Assembly: GCA_003573975.1 (NCBI GenBank)
Contig: AP018533.1
Coordinates: 2,232,001 to 2,296,000 of the forward strand
DNA: 64,000 bases
Reading direction: 5' to 3'
From: Clostridiales bacterium CCNA10
Lineage (GTDB): Bacteria; Bacillota; Clostridia; Oscillospirales; Oscillospiraceae
Numbering within the stretch: position 1 is the first letter of the stretch; every line of letters starts with the position of its first letter. The notes under the pieces are model-generated. The model made no database searches, was not told the origin of the DNA, and worked only from the letters and a program-made list of their open reading frames with translations. Both the position numbers and the translations under genes were made by a program. Below are positions 52,297 to 61,070 of the stretch, in pieces.

Positions 52297-53556
52297 GTGT
52301 CGCATAAGGTCGAGATCCTGTCGGTTGGCACCGAGCTGCTGCTGGGCAGCATCGCCAACACCGACGCTCAGATGCTCTCCCAGGGGCTGTCCGCCCTGGG
52401 TCTGAACGTGTTTTGGCACACCGTGGTGGGGGACAACCCCCAGCGGGCCCGGGAGGCGGTGGAGCTGGCCCGGAGCCGGGCCGATATCATCATCACCACC
52501 GGCGGCCTGGGCCCCACCTGTGACGACCTGACCAAAAACGTCCTGGCCGAGGTTTTTGGGAAAAAGCTGGTCTATCACCAGGAATCTCTGGAGCGCATCA
52601 AGGACTACGCCCGGGTCACCGGACGCCCCCTGACGGAAAACAACTTCCAGCAGGCCCTGGTCCCCGAGGGGAGCACCGTTCTGGTCAACGACTGGGGCTC
52701 CGCTCCCGGCTGTGCCTTCGAGGCGGACGGCGTCCATGTCATCATGCTCCCCGGCCCCCCCAGCGAGTGCCGCCCCATGTTCCACCACCGGGCGGTCCCC
52801 TATCTCCAGGCCCTGTCCGAGGGGGTCATCGCCTCCCACACTCTGAAGCTGTTCGGCATCGGCGAATCCGCCATGGAGGCCCAGCTTCGGGACGAGATGA
52901 ACGCCATGTCCAACCCCACCCTGGCTCCCTACGCCAAGGAGGGGGAGTGTGAGCTGCGGGTCACCGCCAAGGCCCCCACCCAAGAGGAGGCCCAGGCCCT
53001 CCTCCTCCCCAAGGTAGAGGAGCTGAAGGCCCGGTTCGGCGCTCTGGTCTACGGGGTGGACGTCCCCTCCCTGGAGTATGTGGTGCTGGAGGGTCTGAAG
53101 GCCCGTGGGCTCACCCTGGGCACCGCGGAGAGCTGCACCGGCGGCCTGATCGCCAAGCGGCTCACCGACGTCTCCGGAGCCTCCCAGGTATTCAGGGGAG
53201 GCGTGGTCTCCTACACCAACGAGGTCAAGCATGGCGTTCTGGGCGTCCCCCAGGCCCTGCTGGACCAGTACGGCGCGGTGTCCGAGCCCGTGGCCCGGGC
53301 TATGGCAGAGGGGGCGCGGCAGGCCTTAGGCTGTGACCTGGCCCTGGCCTCCACCGGCGTGGCCGGCCCTGACCGGGATGACCGGGGCAACGAGGTGGGC
53401 ACCATGTTCGTGGCCATCGCCGCACCGGACGGCACCCACGTCCGGCCCCTCCACCTGGGCGGCCGCCCTGTCCGTGGCCGCCTGCGCACCCAGACCGCCC
53501 ACCACGCCCTGGACCTGGCCCGACGGTGGCTGTCCGGCCTGCCTCTGGAGGACTGA
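52297..53556 (+). CDS. cinA: CinA-like protein (with nicotinamide-nucleotide amidase domain)
   Basis: 419 aa from GTG at 52297, behind AAAGGTGG. The N-terminal MoCF-like domain (VEILSVGTELLLGSIANTDAQ, TTGGLGPTCDDLTK, LPGPPSECRPMF) is followed by a C-terminal CinA domain with AESCTGGLIAKRLTDVSGAS and STGVAGPDRDD. The family links to NMN deamidation and, in some species, competence. It lies 127 bp after thiI. Confidence 0.93.
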   Translation: MSHKVEILSVGTELLLGSIANTDAQMLSQGLSALGLNVFWHTVVGDNPQRAREAVELARSRADIIITTGGLGPTCDDLTKNVLAEVFGKKLVYHQESLERIKDYARVTGRPLTENNFQQALVPEGSTVLVNDWGSAPGCAFEADGVHVIMLPGPPSECRPMFHHRAVPYLQALSEGVIASHTLKLFGIGESAMEAQLRDEMNAMSNPTLAPYAKEGECELRVTAKAPTQEEAQALLLPKVEELKARFGALVYGVDVPSLEYVVLEGLKARGLTLGTAESCTGGLIAKRLTDVSGASQVFRGGVVSYTNEVKHGVLGVPQALLDQYGAVSEPVARAMAEGARQALGCDLALASTGVAGPDRDDRGNEVGTMFVAIAAPDGTHVRPLHLGGRPVRGRLRTQTAHHALDLARRWLSGLPLED

Positions 53557-53589
53557 CGGAGGCCGGCGCCGAACTTCTGCTGTAAAATG

Positions 53590-53623
53590 AGGGGGTTGGG
53601 GGAAAAATATCCTCCCGACCCCC
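53590..53623 (+). terminator. Hairpin after cinA
   Basis: GGGGGTTGGG pairs with TCCCGACCCCC (with one G-T pair), between cinA and the rimP promoter. No clear U-run is seen. Confidence 0.5.
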
Positions 53624-53652
53624 TTGCAATCCTTTCCTGGCTGTGATATAGT
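53624..53652 (+). promoter_or_regulatory. Promoter of the rimP-nusA-infB operon
   Basis: TTGCAA (53624-53629), 17-bp spacer, TATAGT (53647-53652). Confidence 0.7.
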
Positions 53653-53681
53653 AGGAACGTAAATTATGGTAGTATTGGCTA

Positions 53682-53751
53682 GAGTGGGGTTTCGGCTCCG
53701 CTCTTTTTGATTGACCAAACGGCCCGGACCTCCCTGTTTCAGGCGGTCCGG
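53682..53751 (+). promoter_or_regulatory. Leader attenuator of the rimP operon
   Basis: GAGTGGGG (53682-53689) pairs with CTCCGCTC (53696-53703, two G-U pairs) and is followed by TTTTT, a small terminator inside the leader. A second stem CCGGACC/GGTCCGG (53724-53751) follows before the ribosome binding site. It may allow NusA-dependent feedback; that is inference. Confidence 0.55.
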
Positions 53752-53775
53752 ACGGGGACAGGAGGTTTTCTTTTT

Positions 53776-54231
53776 ATGGCAAAGGTAACGGATACCGTGG
53801 CCCAGCTGGCCCTCCCCTTTGTTGAGTCGGCGGGCTGCTCCCTGTGGGATGTGGAGTATGTCAAGGAGGCCGGCGAGTGGTTCCTGCGGATCTACATCGA
53901 CAAGGAGGGCGGAGTCTCCATCGAGGACTGCGAGGCAGTCTCCCGCCCCCTGTCCGACAAGCTGGACGAGGCCGACCCCATCGAGGGGAGCTACACCTTC
54001 GAGGTCTCCTCCGCCGGGGCGGACCGCGTGCTGAAAAAGCCGGAGCACTTCGCCCGGTTCCAGGGCAGCGAGGTGGAGGTCCGTCTCTACCGGGCCCGGG
54101 ACGGCCGGAAGGATTTTGTGGGCCTGCTCCAGTCCTGGCAGGACGGAGACGTGGTCCTGGAGGTGGGCGGACAGCCCATGTCCTTTGAAAAGAAAGAGGT
54201 GGCCCAGGTGCGGCTCTATCCCCGCTTCTGA
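53776..54231 (+). CDS. rimP: Ribosome maturation factor RimP
   Basis: 151 aa from ATG at 53776, 10 nt after GGAGG. Contains the family motifs LWDVEYVKEAGEWFLRIYIDKEGGVSIEDCEAVSR and YTFEVSSAGADRVLKKPEHF. It helps 30S assembly. It is the first gene of the translation and transcription operon and lies 38 nt before nusA. Confidence 0.95.
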   Translation: MAKVTDTVAQLALPFVESAGCSLWDVEYVKEAGEWFLRIYIDKEGGVSIEDCEAVSRPLSDKLDEADPIEGSYTFEVSSAGADRVLKKPEHFARFQGSEVEVRLYRARDGRKDFVGLLQSWQDGDVVLEVGGQPMSFEKKEVAQVRLYPRF

Positions 54232-54269
54232 GGCTTGTCTTGATAGTTTAGCGTTAGGAGGAAACGATC

Positions 54270-55478
54270 GTGGCTAAGAAAACGACCAAGAAGGTCAACA
54301 ATAACGAGCTGGACGGCCAGGAGTTTTTTGCCGCCATCGCTCAGATCGAGCAGGAAAAGGGCATCAAGCCCGGCTACATGATGGAAAAGATCACCCAGGC
54401 GCTGGTGTCCGCCTACCGGCGGGACCACGAGGGCGTGGGCGACAACCTGGTGGTGGACGCCAATCCGGAGACCAACACCGTTCGGATGTTCCTGAAGAAG
54501 GACGTGGTGGAGGAGGTGGATAACCCCGCCTGTGAGATCAGCCTGGCCGAGGCCCAGGCCGCCCTCCCCCGGGCTCAACTGGGAGACGTGATCCGCATCG
54601 AAGTCAAGCCCAAGAGCTTCGGCCGCATCGCCGCTCAGACCGCCCGGCAGGTCATCATCCAAGGCATCCGGGAGGCCGAGCAGGGCATGGTGTACGACGA
54701 GTTCTCCTCCAAGGAGCACGAACTGCTCACCGGCGTGGTCACACGCATCGACCCCCGCAACGGCGCGGCCACGGTGCGCATCAGCTCCGGCGCTGAGTTC
54801 ACCGACGCCTATCTGGGCGTCAACGAGCAGGTCCGGGGCGAGACCTACGCCGAGGGCCAGCGCCTGAAGGTTTATATGGTAGAGGTCCGCAAGGCCACCA
54901 AGGGCCCCCAGGTCATCATCTCCCGCACCCACCCCGGACTGGTCAAGCGTCTGTTCGAGCTGGAGGTCCCGGAGATCTATGACGGCACTGTGGAGATCAA
55001 GTCCATCTCCCGCGAGGCCGGCTCCCGCACCAAGCTGGCGGTCTGGTCCGCCGATCCCAACGTGGATCCCATCGGCGCCTGCGTCGGCCCCCGGGGGCAG
55101 CGTGTGAACACCATTGTGGAGGAGCTCAAGGGCGAGAAGATGGACATCATCAAGTGGTCCGAGGATCCGGAGGCCTACATCGCCGCCGCCCTCGCCCCCT
55201 CCGATGTGATCAGCGTGGAGCCCCTCCCCGACGGCAAGAGCTGCCGTGTGGTGGTGCCCGACGATCAGCTGTCCCTGGCCATCGGCAAGGAGGGCCAGAA
55301 CGCCCGCCTAGCCGCCAAGCTCACCGGCTATAAGATCGACATCAAGCCCGCCTCCGCCCCCCTGGAGCCCATCGAGGCTCCGGAGGAGGACCTGTTTGCG
55401 GAGGAGGCGCCCATCCAGGCCCCCGAGGACCTGGAGGAGGCCCCCGCTGAGGAGGCCGCCGCCACAGAGGAGGCATAA
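54270..55478 (+). CDS. nusA: Transcription termination/antitermination factor NusA
   Basis: 402 aa from GTG at 54270, behind AGGAGG. In order: the N-terminal RNA-polymerase-binding domain ([34 protein letters not shown]), S1 domain (about 135-200), two KH domains (about 230-345, with [18 protein letters not shown] and [18 protein letters not shown]) and a short acidic tail (about 350-402). It tunes pausing, termination and rRNA antitermination. Confidence 0.96.
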   Translation: MAKKTTKKVNNNELDGQEFFAAIAQIEQEKGIKPGYMMEKITQALVSAYRRDHEGVGDNLVVDANPETNTVRMFLKKDVVEEVDNPACEISLAEAQAALPRAQLGDVIRIEVKPKSFGRIAAQTARQVIIQGIREAEQGMVYDEFSSKEHELLTGVVTRIDPRNGAATVRISSGAEFTDAYLGVNEQVRGETYAEGQRLKVYMVEVRKATKGPQVIISRTHPGLVKRLFELEVPEIYDGTVEIKSISREAGSRTKLAVWSADPNVDPIGACVGPRGQRVNTIVEELKGEKMDIIKWSEDPEAYIAAALAPSDVISVEPLPDGKSCRVVVPDDQLSLAIGKEGQNARLAAKLTGYKIDIKPASAPLEPIEAPEEDLFAEEAPIQAPEDLEEAPAEEAAATEEA

Positions 55479-55523
55479 GCCCCCCATTCCCCATTGCCAA
55501 TTCACAGAAGGGTGGTGCAGAAC

Positions 55524-55802
55524 GTGCCCAAGAAGATTCCCATGCGTCAGTGTGTGGGCTGCCGGGAGATGAAGCCCAAAAAGGAGCTGATCCGGGTGGT
55601 CCGCTCCCCCGAGGGGCAGGTCTCTCTGGATTTTAAGGGCAAGCTGCCCGGACGGGGGGCATACCTGTGCCCCGACCCTGCCTGCCTGGCCAGGGCCAAG
55701 AAGAGCCGGGCCCTGGAACGCGCCTTCTCCGCCCAGCTGCCAGACGAGGTCTGGGCCGGACTGGAGGCTCAGATGAAGGAGGTGCCCCAAGATGCCCAAT
55801 GA
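55524..55802 (+). CDS. ylxR: YlxR family RNA-binding protein (RnpM)
   Basis: 92 aa from GTG at 55524, behind a GGTGG site; the longer frame starts in non-conserved sequence. The signature is PMRQCVGCREMKPKKELIRVV followed by KLPGRGAYLCPDPACLARA. It binds RNA (RNase P RNA in B. subtilis) in the nusA-infB operon. The end overlaps the start of the next gene by 11 bp, so they are coupled. Confidence 0.93.
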   Translation: MPKKIPMRQCVGCREMKPKKELIRVVRSPEGQVSLDFKGKLPGRGAYLCPDPACLARAKKSRALERAFSAQLPDEVWAGLEAQMKEVPQDAQ

Positions 55803-56436
55803 TCCCATTCTCCATTTGCTTGGTCTGGCCCGCAAGGCCGGCCGTCTGGAGATCGGCGAGGAGCCGGTGGGCGCGGTCTGCCGCGCCCGGCAGGCCCGCC
55901 TGGTCCTTTTGGCCAGCGACGCCGCCCCCAACACCTGCCGCCGGGCCGCCCACTTCGGCGAGGCCGGAAATGTCCTGTGGCTGGAGGTCCCCTTCACCAA
56001 GGCGGAGCTGGGCTTCGCCCTGGGCCGGGGTTCCTGCGCCATGCTGGCCCTGACGGACGCCGGCTTTGCCGCCTCCCTCACCCAGAAGCTGGCCGCCCGC
56101 GCTCCGGAGCGCTACGGCCCCGCCGCCCAGCAGCTCCGGGAGAAGGCCGACCGGGTCCTTCAGCGGCAGCGGGAGCAGCGGCAGCACGAGAAAAACCTCC
56201 GGGAGGGCAAGAAGGCCCCCTGGGCTCCGCCCCCGCCCAAGCGGAACGTGCCGCCCAAGCAGGACGGCAGGCCCGCTCAGAAGGGCAAGCAGCCCCCGCG
56301 CAAGACCCGCGGCGGCTCCGCTCCCCATCCCTCCGCCCCCGGCGGCAGGAACGGCTCCGGCTCCCGCTCCGGCGGTTCCCATAAGCCCGGCCCTGGCGGC
56401 CGCAGGCTGTCCGGCAAGTTCCGGCACAATCCCTAA
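55792..56436 (+). CDS. ylxQ: L7Ae-family protein YlxQ with long basic C-terminal tail
   Basis: 214 aa. The first 100 residues are a full L7Ae/L30e-type domain (LLGLARKAGRLEIGEEPVGAVCRARQARLVLLASDAAPN), the normal YlxQ (RplGA-like) kink-turn binder. About 110 more residues follow: a charged helix (REKADRVLQRQREQRQHEKNLREGKK), then a disordered Pro/Gly/Lys/Arg-rich tail. Family members usually stop after about 100 residues. Its start overlaps ylxR by 11 bp. Confidence 0.85.
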   Translation: MPNDPILHLLGLARKAGRLEIGEEPVGAVCRARQARLVLLASDAAPNTCRRAAHFGEAGNVLWLEVPFTKAELGFALGRGSCAMLALTDAGFAASLTQKLAARAPERYGPAAQQLREKADRVLQRQREQRQHEKNLREGKKAPWAPPPPKRNVPPKQDGRPAQKGKQPPRKTRGGSAPHPSAPGGRNGSGSRSGGSHKPGPGGRRLSGKFRHNP

Positions 56437-56457
56437 GAAATGAGGTGGCTTCCGAAT

Positions 56458-58860
56458 ATGATGATCAAATATCCCATCCACAAGGTCGCAAAGGATTTCA
56501 AGCACGGCTCCAAGGAGCTCCCCTCCAAGGAGGTCATGGACATCCTTACCCAGTACGGACATCCCCCCAAGAACCATATGCAGCCCCTGACCGAACAGGA
56601 GCTTTCCATTGTTTTTGAGTATCTGACCCAGCACAACCAGGTGGAGTCCATCGCCTCCATCTATGAGGATGTGTACCATGAGCCGGCCAAGCCCGCCGCA
56701 CAGCAGGCCAAGCAGGCCCCAGCCGCCCACCAGAAGGGCGGAGCCTCCAAGCAGCCCGCCCATAGCCAGCAGCCCGCCGCCCCCAAGGGCGGCAAGCAGG
56801 CTCCTGTCCAGCAGCAGGCCCGCGCCGGCGGCAAGCCCCAGCAGCAGGCCGTCCAGAGCCAGCCCGCATCCCGCATCCCCGCCAAGAAGGTTGTGGACAC
56901 CCGCGGCAGCGGTGCGGTGAACCTGGATAAGTACGACGAGCGTCTGGAGAGCTTCACCACCGAGCGGCAGCAGCAGGGCGGCGGCAAGCAGAAGTTCCAG
57001 GGCCGCAACGCCCAGCGCCAGCGCGGCCGCCAGCAGGGCCCCGGCAACAAGCGCAAGCAGGAGGAGGCCGAGAAGATGCGCCGCCTCCAGCTGGAGATTG
57101 CCAAGAAAGCTCCGCTGAAGGTGATGATCCCCGACGAGATCGGCGTGGGCGAGCTGGCCTCCCGCATGAAAAAGACCGGCGCCGAGGTGGTCAAGGCTCT
57201 GATGAAGATGGGCGTGATGGCCTCCCTCAGCGAGATCATCGACTACGACACCGCCGCCCTGGTAGCCATGGAGCTGGGCTGCAAGGTGGAGAAGGAAGTC
57301 GTGGTCACCATCGAGGAGAAGCTGATCGACACCACCGAGGACAAGGAGGAGGACCTTCAGCCCCGCGCCCCCGTGGTGGTGGTCATGGGCCACGTCGACC
57401 ACGGTAAGACCTCCCTGCTGGACTATATCCGCCACGCCAACGTGGTCTCCGGCGAGGCGGGCGGCATCACCCAGCACATCGGCGCCTATCAGGTGGACGT
57501 CAAGGGTAGCCCGGTTACCTTCCTGGACACCCCCGGCCACGAGGCCTTCACTGCTATGCGCGCCCGCGGCGCCATGATCACCGACGTAGCCATCCTGGTG
57601 GTGGCCGCCGACGACGGCATCATGCCCCAGACCGTGGAATCCATCAACCACGCCAAGGCCGCCGAGATTCCCATCATTGTCGCCATCAATAAGATGGATA
57701 AGCCCACCGCCAACCCCGACCGGATCATGCAGCAGCTCACCGAGTACGAGCTGGTGCCTGAGGAGTGGGGCGGCGAGACCATCATCTGCCCCATCTCCGC
57801 CAAGACGGGCATGGGGATCGACAACCTGCTGGACATGGTAGTCCTCACCGCCGAGATGCGTGAGCTGAGGGCCAACCCCAACCGCTCTGCCCACGGCGCG
57901 GTCATCGAGGCCCGCCTGGACAAGGGCCGCGGTCCTGTTGCCACCCTGCTGGTCCAGAACGGCACCCTGCACCAGGGTGATGTGATCATCGCCGGCACTG
58001 CCGTGGGCCGCGTCCGCGCCATGACCAACCACAAGGGCCAAAAGGTCACTGATGCCGGCCCCTCCGTCCCCGTGGAGATCATCGGCATGGGCGAGGTGCC
58101 CGGCGCGGGCGATGACTTCCATGCTGTGGCCGACGAGCGCATGGCCCGTGAGCTGGTGGAGCAGCGCAAGCATGAGCAGAAGAGCGCGCTGAACAACAAT
58201 GTGGGCAAGGTCACGCTGGAAGACCTGTTCAGCCAGATCCAGGCCGGCGAGATGAAGAACCTGAATGTCATCGTCAAGGCGGACGTCCAGGGCTCCGCCG
58301 AGGCGGTCAAGGCTTCTCTGGAGAAGCTGACCAACGAGGAGGTCCGGGTCCGGGTCATCCACTGCGCCGTGGGCGCGATCAACGAGTCCGACGTCACCTT
58401 GGCCGCCACCTCCGGTGCCATCGTGGTAGGCTTCAACGTCCGCCCTGACGCCAACGCCAAGGACACTGCCGCCCGGATGAACGTGGATATGCGGATGTAC
58501 CGGGTCATTTACGATGCCATCAACGAGATCGAGGCCGCCATGAAGGGTATGCTGGCTCCCAAGTTCAAGGAAGTGGATCTGGGCCGGGCCGAGGTCCGCA
58601 ACGTGTTCCGCATCACCGGCGTTGGCATGGTGGCCGGCTGCTATGTGCTGGACGGCAAGATGCAGCGCAACGCTCAGATGCGCTTGCTCCGGGACAACAT
58701 CGTCATCTACGACGGTGCCATCGCCTCCCTCCAGCGCTTCAAGGACAGCGTGAAGGAGGTCGCCGCCGGCTACGAGTGCGGCATCACCTTTGAGAAGTTC
58801 CAGGACATCAAGGAGGGCGACATCATCGAAGCCTTCATTATGGAGGAAATCGAGCGCTGA
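56458..58860 (+). CDS. infB: Translation initiation factor IF-2
   Basis: 800 aa from ATG at 56458, 9 nt after AGGTGG; an in-frame ATG at 56440 lies before that site and a third at 56461 is possible. An N-terminal IF2_N segment is followed by a Pro/Ala/Gln/Lys-rich linker (about 75-205), a second IF2_N ([19 protein letters not shown]) and the GTPase domain with GHVDHGKT (about 310-317), [16 protein letters not shown] and NKMDKP. Places initiator tRNA on the 30S subunit. Confidence 0.96.
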   Translation: MMIKYPIHKVAKDFKHGSKELPSKEVMDILTQYGHPPKNHMQPLTEQELSIVFEYLTQHNQVESIASIYEDVYHEPAKPAAQQAKQAPAAHQKGGASKQPAHSQQPAAPKGGKQAPVQQQARAGGKPQQQAVQSQPASRIPAKKVVDTRGSGAVNLDKYDERLESFTTERQQQGGGKQKFQGRNAQRQRGRQQGPGNKRKQEEAEKMRRLQLEIAKKAPLKVMIPDEIGVGELASRMKKTGAEVVKALMKMGVMASLSEIIDYDTAALVAMELGCKVEKEVVVTIEEKLIDTTEDKEEDLQPRAPVVVVMGHVDHGKTSLLDYIRHANVVSGEAGGITQHIGAYQVDVKGSPVTFLDTPGHEAFTAMRARGAMITDVAILVVAADDGIMPQTVESINHAKAAEIPIIVAINKMDKPTANPDRIMQQLTEYELVPEEWGGETIICPISAKTGMGIDNLLDMVVLTAEMRELRANPNRSAHGAVIEARLDKGRGPVATLLVQNGTLHQGDVIIAGTAVGRVRAMTNHKGQKVTDAGPSVPVEIIGMGEVPGAGDDFHAVADERMARELVEQRKHEQKSALNNNVGKVTLEDLFSQIQAGEMKNLNVIVKADVQGSAEAVKASLEKLTNEEVRVRVIHCAVGAINESDVTLAATSGAIVVGFNVRPDANAKDTAARMNVDMRMYRVIYDAINEIEAAMKGMLAPKFKEVDLGRAEVRNVFRITGVGMVAGCYVLDGKMQRNAQMRLLRDNIVIYDGAIASLQRFKDSVKEVAAGYECGITFEKFQDIKEGDIIEAFIMEEIER

Positions 58861-59099
58861 TGCTGCACGAGTACCGCGCACAGCGCGGCGCGCCTTTTGG
58901 CGCGTAAAATCGGAGCCGCAGGCGAAGATTTCATGGATCGGCACAAACTATTCTAATCTAGGTCCATGGGGCAGTTTGGCATTGGGAATTTGGGGACTCA
59001 CATTTGTATTGAAAGGTGAGTCCTAGTACCCAGTGGTTGAACAGCTGACAGTCCTGGCCAGACTGTTCCACAGCATAAAAATCGGTCGTACCTCACCAG

Positions 59100-59136
59100 A
59101 AAAGCAGGAGATCTGATCCAGACCTCCTGCTTTTTT
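59100..59136 (+). terminator. Terminator before the rbfA unit
   Basis: AAAAGCAGGAG (59100-59110) pairs with CTCCTGCTTTT (59124-59134) with six T. It splits the classic nusA-ribF operon into two transcription units. Confidence 0.85.
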
Positions 59137-59162
59137 GCGCTCCTGCCCGGTGAAATTTCCCC

Positions 59163-59191
59163 TTTTCATTAGGAAAAAATCATTGTATAAT
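59163..59191 (+). promoter_or_regulatory. Candidate promoter of the 59261-rbfA unit
   Basis: TATAAT (59186-59191) with TTTTCA (59163-59168) at 17 bp. The -35 match is weak. Confidence 0.5.
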
Positions 59192-59260
59192 GTTATTGTA
59201 TCATGCGGCGGGGCGGACGTCTGTGCCCCCGCCCTGTTTCTGTGTCCTGGAGGAAGCGAA

Positions 59261-59659
59261 ATGAGTGCTGTTACCCTGCTGTGTGCCGACCATTCTCTCC
59301 CCCTGTACCGCTCCGGCAGCCGCCGGATCCGGACGGCTCCCTCCGGCCCAGTGGCCGGGGACGGTTTTTCCGTCCAAACACACAAATACTACCGCCAGGT
59401 GGTAGAGGAGCTGGGTCTGACCATGAAGCCCTTCCAGTACGAGCTGGACCTGCGGGCCACAGGGGAGGACGCGGCCCAGCTGCGGGCCTATTTGGAAACG
59501 CACCTCCGCCCCGGCGAGACAGCGGAGCTGTGGAACCTGTGGGTGGGAGACGGCCCGGCCAGGGCCTTCCGTTTCACCGGACCGCTGGCCGCTCTGGAAC
59601 CGGACACCTTAGAACAGCTCTCTGAGCAAGCACAGACCTGTCTGACCATTGAGATTTGA
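59261..59659 (+). CDS. Conserved-looking protein of unknown function upstream of rbfA
   Basis: 132 aa from ATG at 59261, behind GGAGGAAG. The C-terminal two thirds look globular, rich in acidic residues and Leu (ELDLRATGEDAAQLRAYLETHLRPGETAELWNLWVG). No family is recognised. It is 36 bp before rbfA and co-directional, so it is expressed with ribosome-maturation genes. Confidence 0.68.
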   Translation: MSAVTLLCADHSLPLYRSGSRRIRTAPSGPVAGDGFSVQTHKYYRQVVEELGLTMKPFQYELDLRATGEDAAQLRAYLETHLRPGETAELWNLWVGDGPARAFRFTGPLAALEPDTLEQLSEQAQTCLTIEI

Positions 59660-59695
59660 ACTGGGGGTGCCGCCCCCTTTGGAAAGGAGCATATT

Positions 59696-60088
59696 ATGGC
59701 AAGCAATCGAATCGGACGCATCAACGAGGAGATCCAGCGGGAGCTCTCCGCCCTGATCCCCGGCGTCAAGGATCCCCGGGTCACCGGGATGATCTCCGTG
59801 ACCGCGGTCAGCACCACCCCTGATCTGAAATACGCCAAGATCTATGTCAGCGTCCTGAACAAAAGCAGCGAGGCCCAGGTGCTGAAGGGCTTAAAATCCG
59901 CCAGTGGCTGGCTCCGCCGGGAGTTGGGCCGCTCTCTGAACCTGCGCAATACCCCGGAGCTGTCCTTCGTCCCCGACGACTCCATCGACCAGGGAGCCCA
60001 CATCCTCTCCCTGCTCCGGGACCCCCAGGTGGTCAAGCCGGTCAACCCGGACAACCACTATGGCGAGGATCAGGAGGATGAGGCATGA
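59696..60088 (+). CDS. rbfA: 30S ribosome-binding factor RbfA
   Basis: 130 aa behind GGAAAGGAG. Contains the KH-type RbfA core NRIGRINEEIQRELSALI, DPRVTGMISVTAVSTTPDLKYAKIYVS and LRNTPELSFVPDDSIDQGAHI. It aids 16S rRNA 5'-end maturation, notably in the cold. It overlaps nrnA by 4 nt (ATGA). Confidence 0.95.
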   Translation: MASNRIGRINEEIQRELSALIPGVKDPRVTGMISVTAVSTTPDLKYAKIYVSVLNKSSEAQVLKGLKSASGWLRRELGRSLNLRNTPELSFVPDDSIDQGAHILSLLRDPQVVKPVNPDNHYGEDQEDEA

Positions 60089-61059
60089 CCATCTCCCCTA
60101 CTCAGGCGGCGGAGTTCCTTTCCGCCCATGACCGGTACCTGATCCTCACCCACGTCCGCCCGGACGGCGACACCGTCGGCTGCGCCGCCGCCCTGTGCCG
60201 CGCCCTCCGCACTCTAGGCAAGACCGCCCACGTCCTGCCCAACCCGGAGATCACCCCCCTGTTCTCCCCCTATCTGGAGGGGCTCCTGGCCCCGGAGGAT
60301 CTTCTCCCGGACACGGTGGTCTCTGTGGACATGGCAGCCCGGAGCCTGTTCCCGGACAACGCCCTACCCTACCTCCCCCGGGTGGATCTGGCCATCGACC
60401 ACCACCCGTCCCAGGAGTTTTTCGCCCGGGAGACCTGTCTGGACGCCGGTCGGGCCGCCTGCGGCGAGCTGATGTACGACATCCTGCGGCAGCTGGGCCC
60501 TGTCACCGCTGACATCGCCCTGCCCCTGTATGTGGCCGTATCCACCGACTGCGGCTGCTTCGTATACGGGAATACCTCTGCCGACACCCACCGGGTGGCC
60601 GCCGCCCTGATGGACACGGGGATCCCCGCGGCGGACCTGAACAAGCGCCACTTCCGCACCAAAAGCTTCCGCCGCCTGCGTCTGGAGAGCCTGCTCACCG
60701 ACTCCATGGAGTTCCACGACGGGGGCGAGATCGCCATCGCCGCCATCAGTCTGGAGATGCTGGCCCGGCTCCAGGCCACGGAGGCGGACGCGGAGGACAT
60801 CGCCGCCTTTGTAGGCCAGGTGGAGGGCGTCAAGACCGGCGTCACCATCCGGGAGCTGAAGCCCGGCCGCTGTAAGATCTCCCTGCGCACCGACCCGAAG
60901 CAGCTGAACGCCAGCGCCGTATGCGCCCTTCTGGGGGGCGGCGGCCACGCCGCAGCCTCCGGAGCCACGGTGGAGGGGGACATCCAGCAGACCAAAGAGG
61001 TCCTGATGGCCGCCATCCGCCAGGTCCAGGGCCGCCAGGTCCAGGGCCGCCAGGTCTGA
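60085..61059 (+). CDS. nrnA: Bifunctional oligoribonuclease / PAP phosphatase NrnA
   Basis: 324 aa. DHH-family phosphodiesterase: LTHVRPDGDTVGCAAAL (DHH motif 1), VSVDMAA, AIDHHPSQEFF (DHH) and STDCGCFVYGNT; the C-terminal DHHA1 domain ends in LLGGGGHAAASGATVEG. It degrades nanoRNA and pAp. The last 13 residues are a tandem RQVQG repeat, encoded by a 15-bp DNA repeat at 61017-61056. Confidence 0.93.
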   Translation: MTISPTQAAEFLSAHDRYLILTHVRPDGDTVGCAAALCRALRTLGKTAHVLPNPEITPLFSPYLEGLLAPEDLLPDTVVSVDMAARSLFPDNALPYLPRVDLAIDHHPSQEFFARETCLDAGRAACGELMYDILRQLGPVTADIALPLYVAVSTDCGCFVYGNTSADTHRVAAALMDTGIPAADLNKRHFRTKSFRRLRLESLLTDSMEFHDGGEIAIAAISLEMLARLQATEADAEDIAAFVGQVEGVKTGVTIRELKPGRCKISLRTDPKQLNASAVCALLGGGGHAAASGATVEGDIQQTKEVLMAAIRQVQGRQVQGRQV

Positions 61060-61070
61060 CAGGAGGCGCT

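Larger units (their letters stand above)
58861..59260. other. 400-bp interval inside the infB-rbfA gene order
   Basis: No gene is supported. It contains short hairpins (GGACTCAC 58994-59001 with GTGAGTCC 59016-59023), one clear terminator and a candidate promoter for the next unit. Confidence 0.55.

Noticed and set aside
53707-53775. N-terminal extension of RimP from 53707
   Set aside because: It would translate the leader stem; GGAGG before ATG 53776 and the family length support the shorter form.
55633-58944. A 1103-codon open frame on the minus strand
   Set aside because: It is antisense to infB, ylxQ and ylxR; the translation is low-complexity His/Gly/Leu-rich sequence without a family.
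58994-59023. Hairpin GGACTCAC/GTGAGTCC as terminator of infB
   Set aside because: The 8-bp stem has no U-run; the stronger terminator is at 59100-59136.
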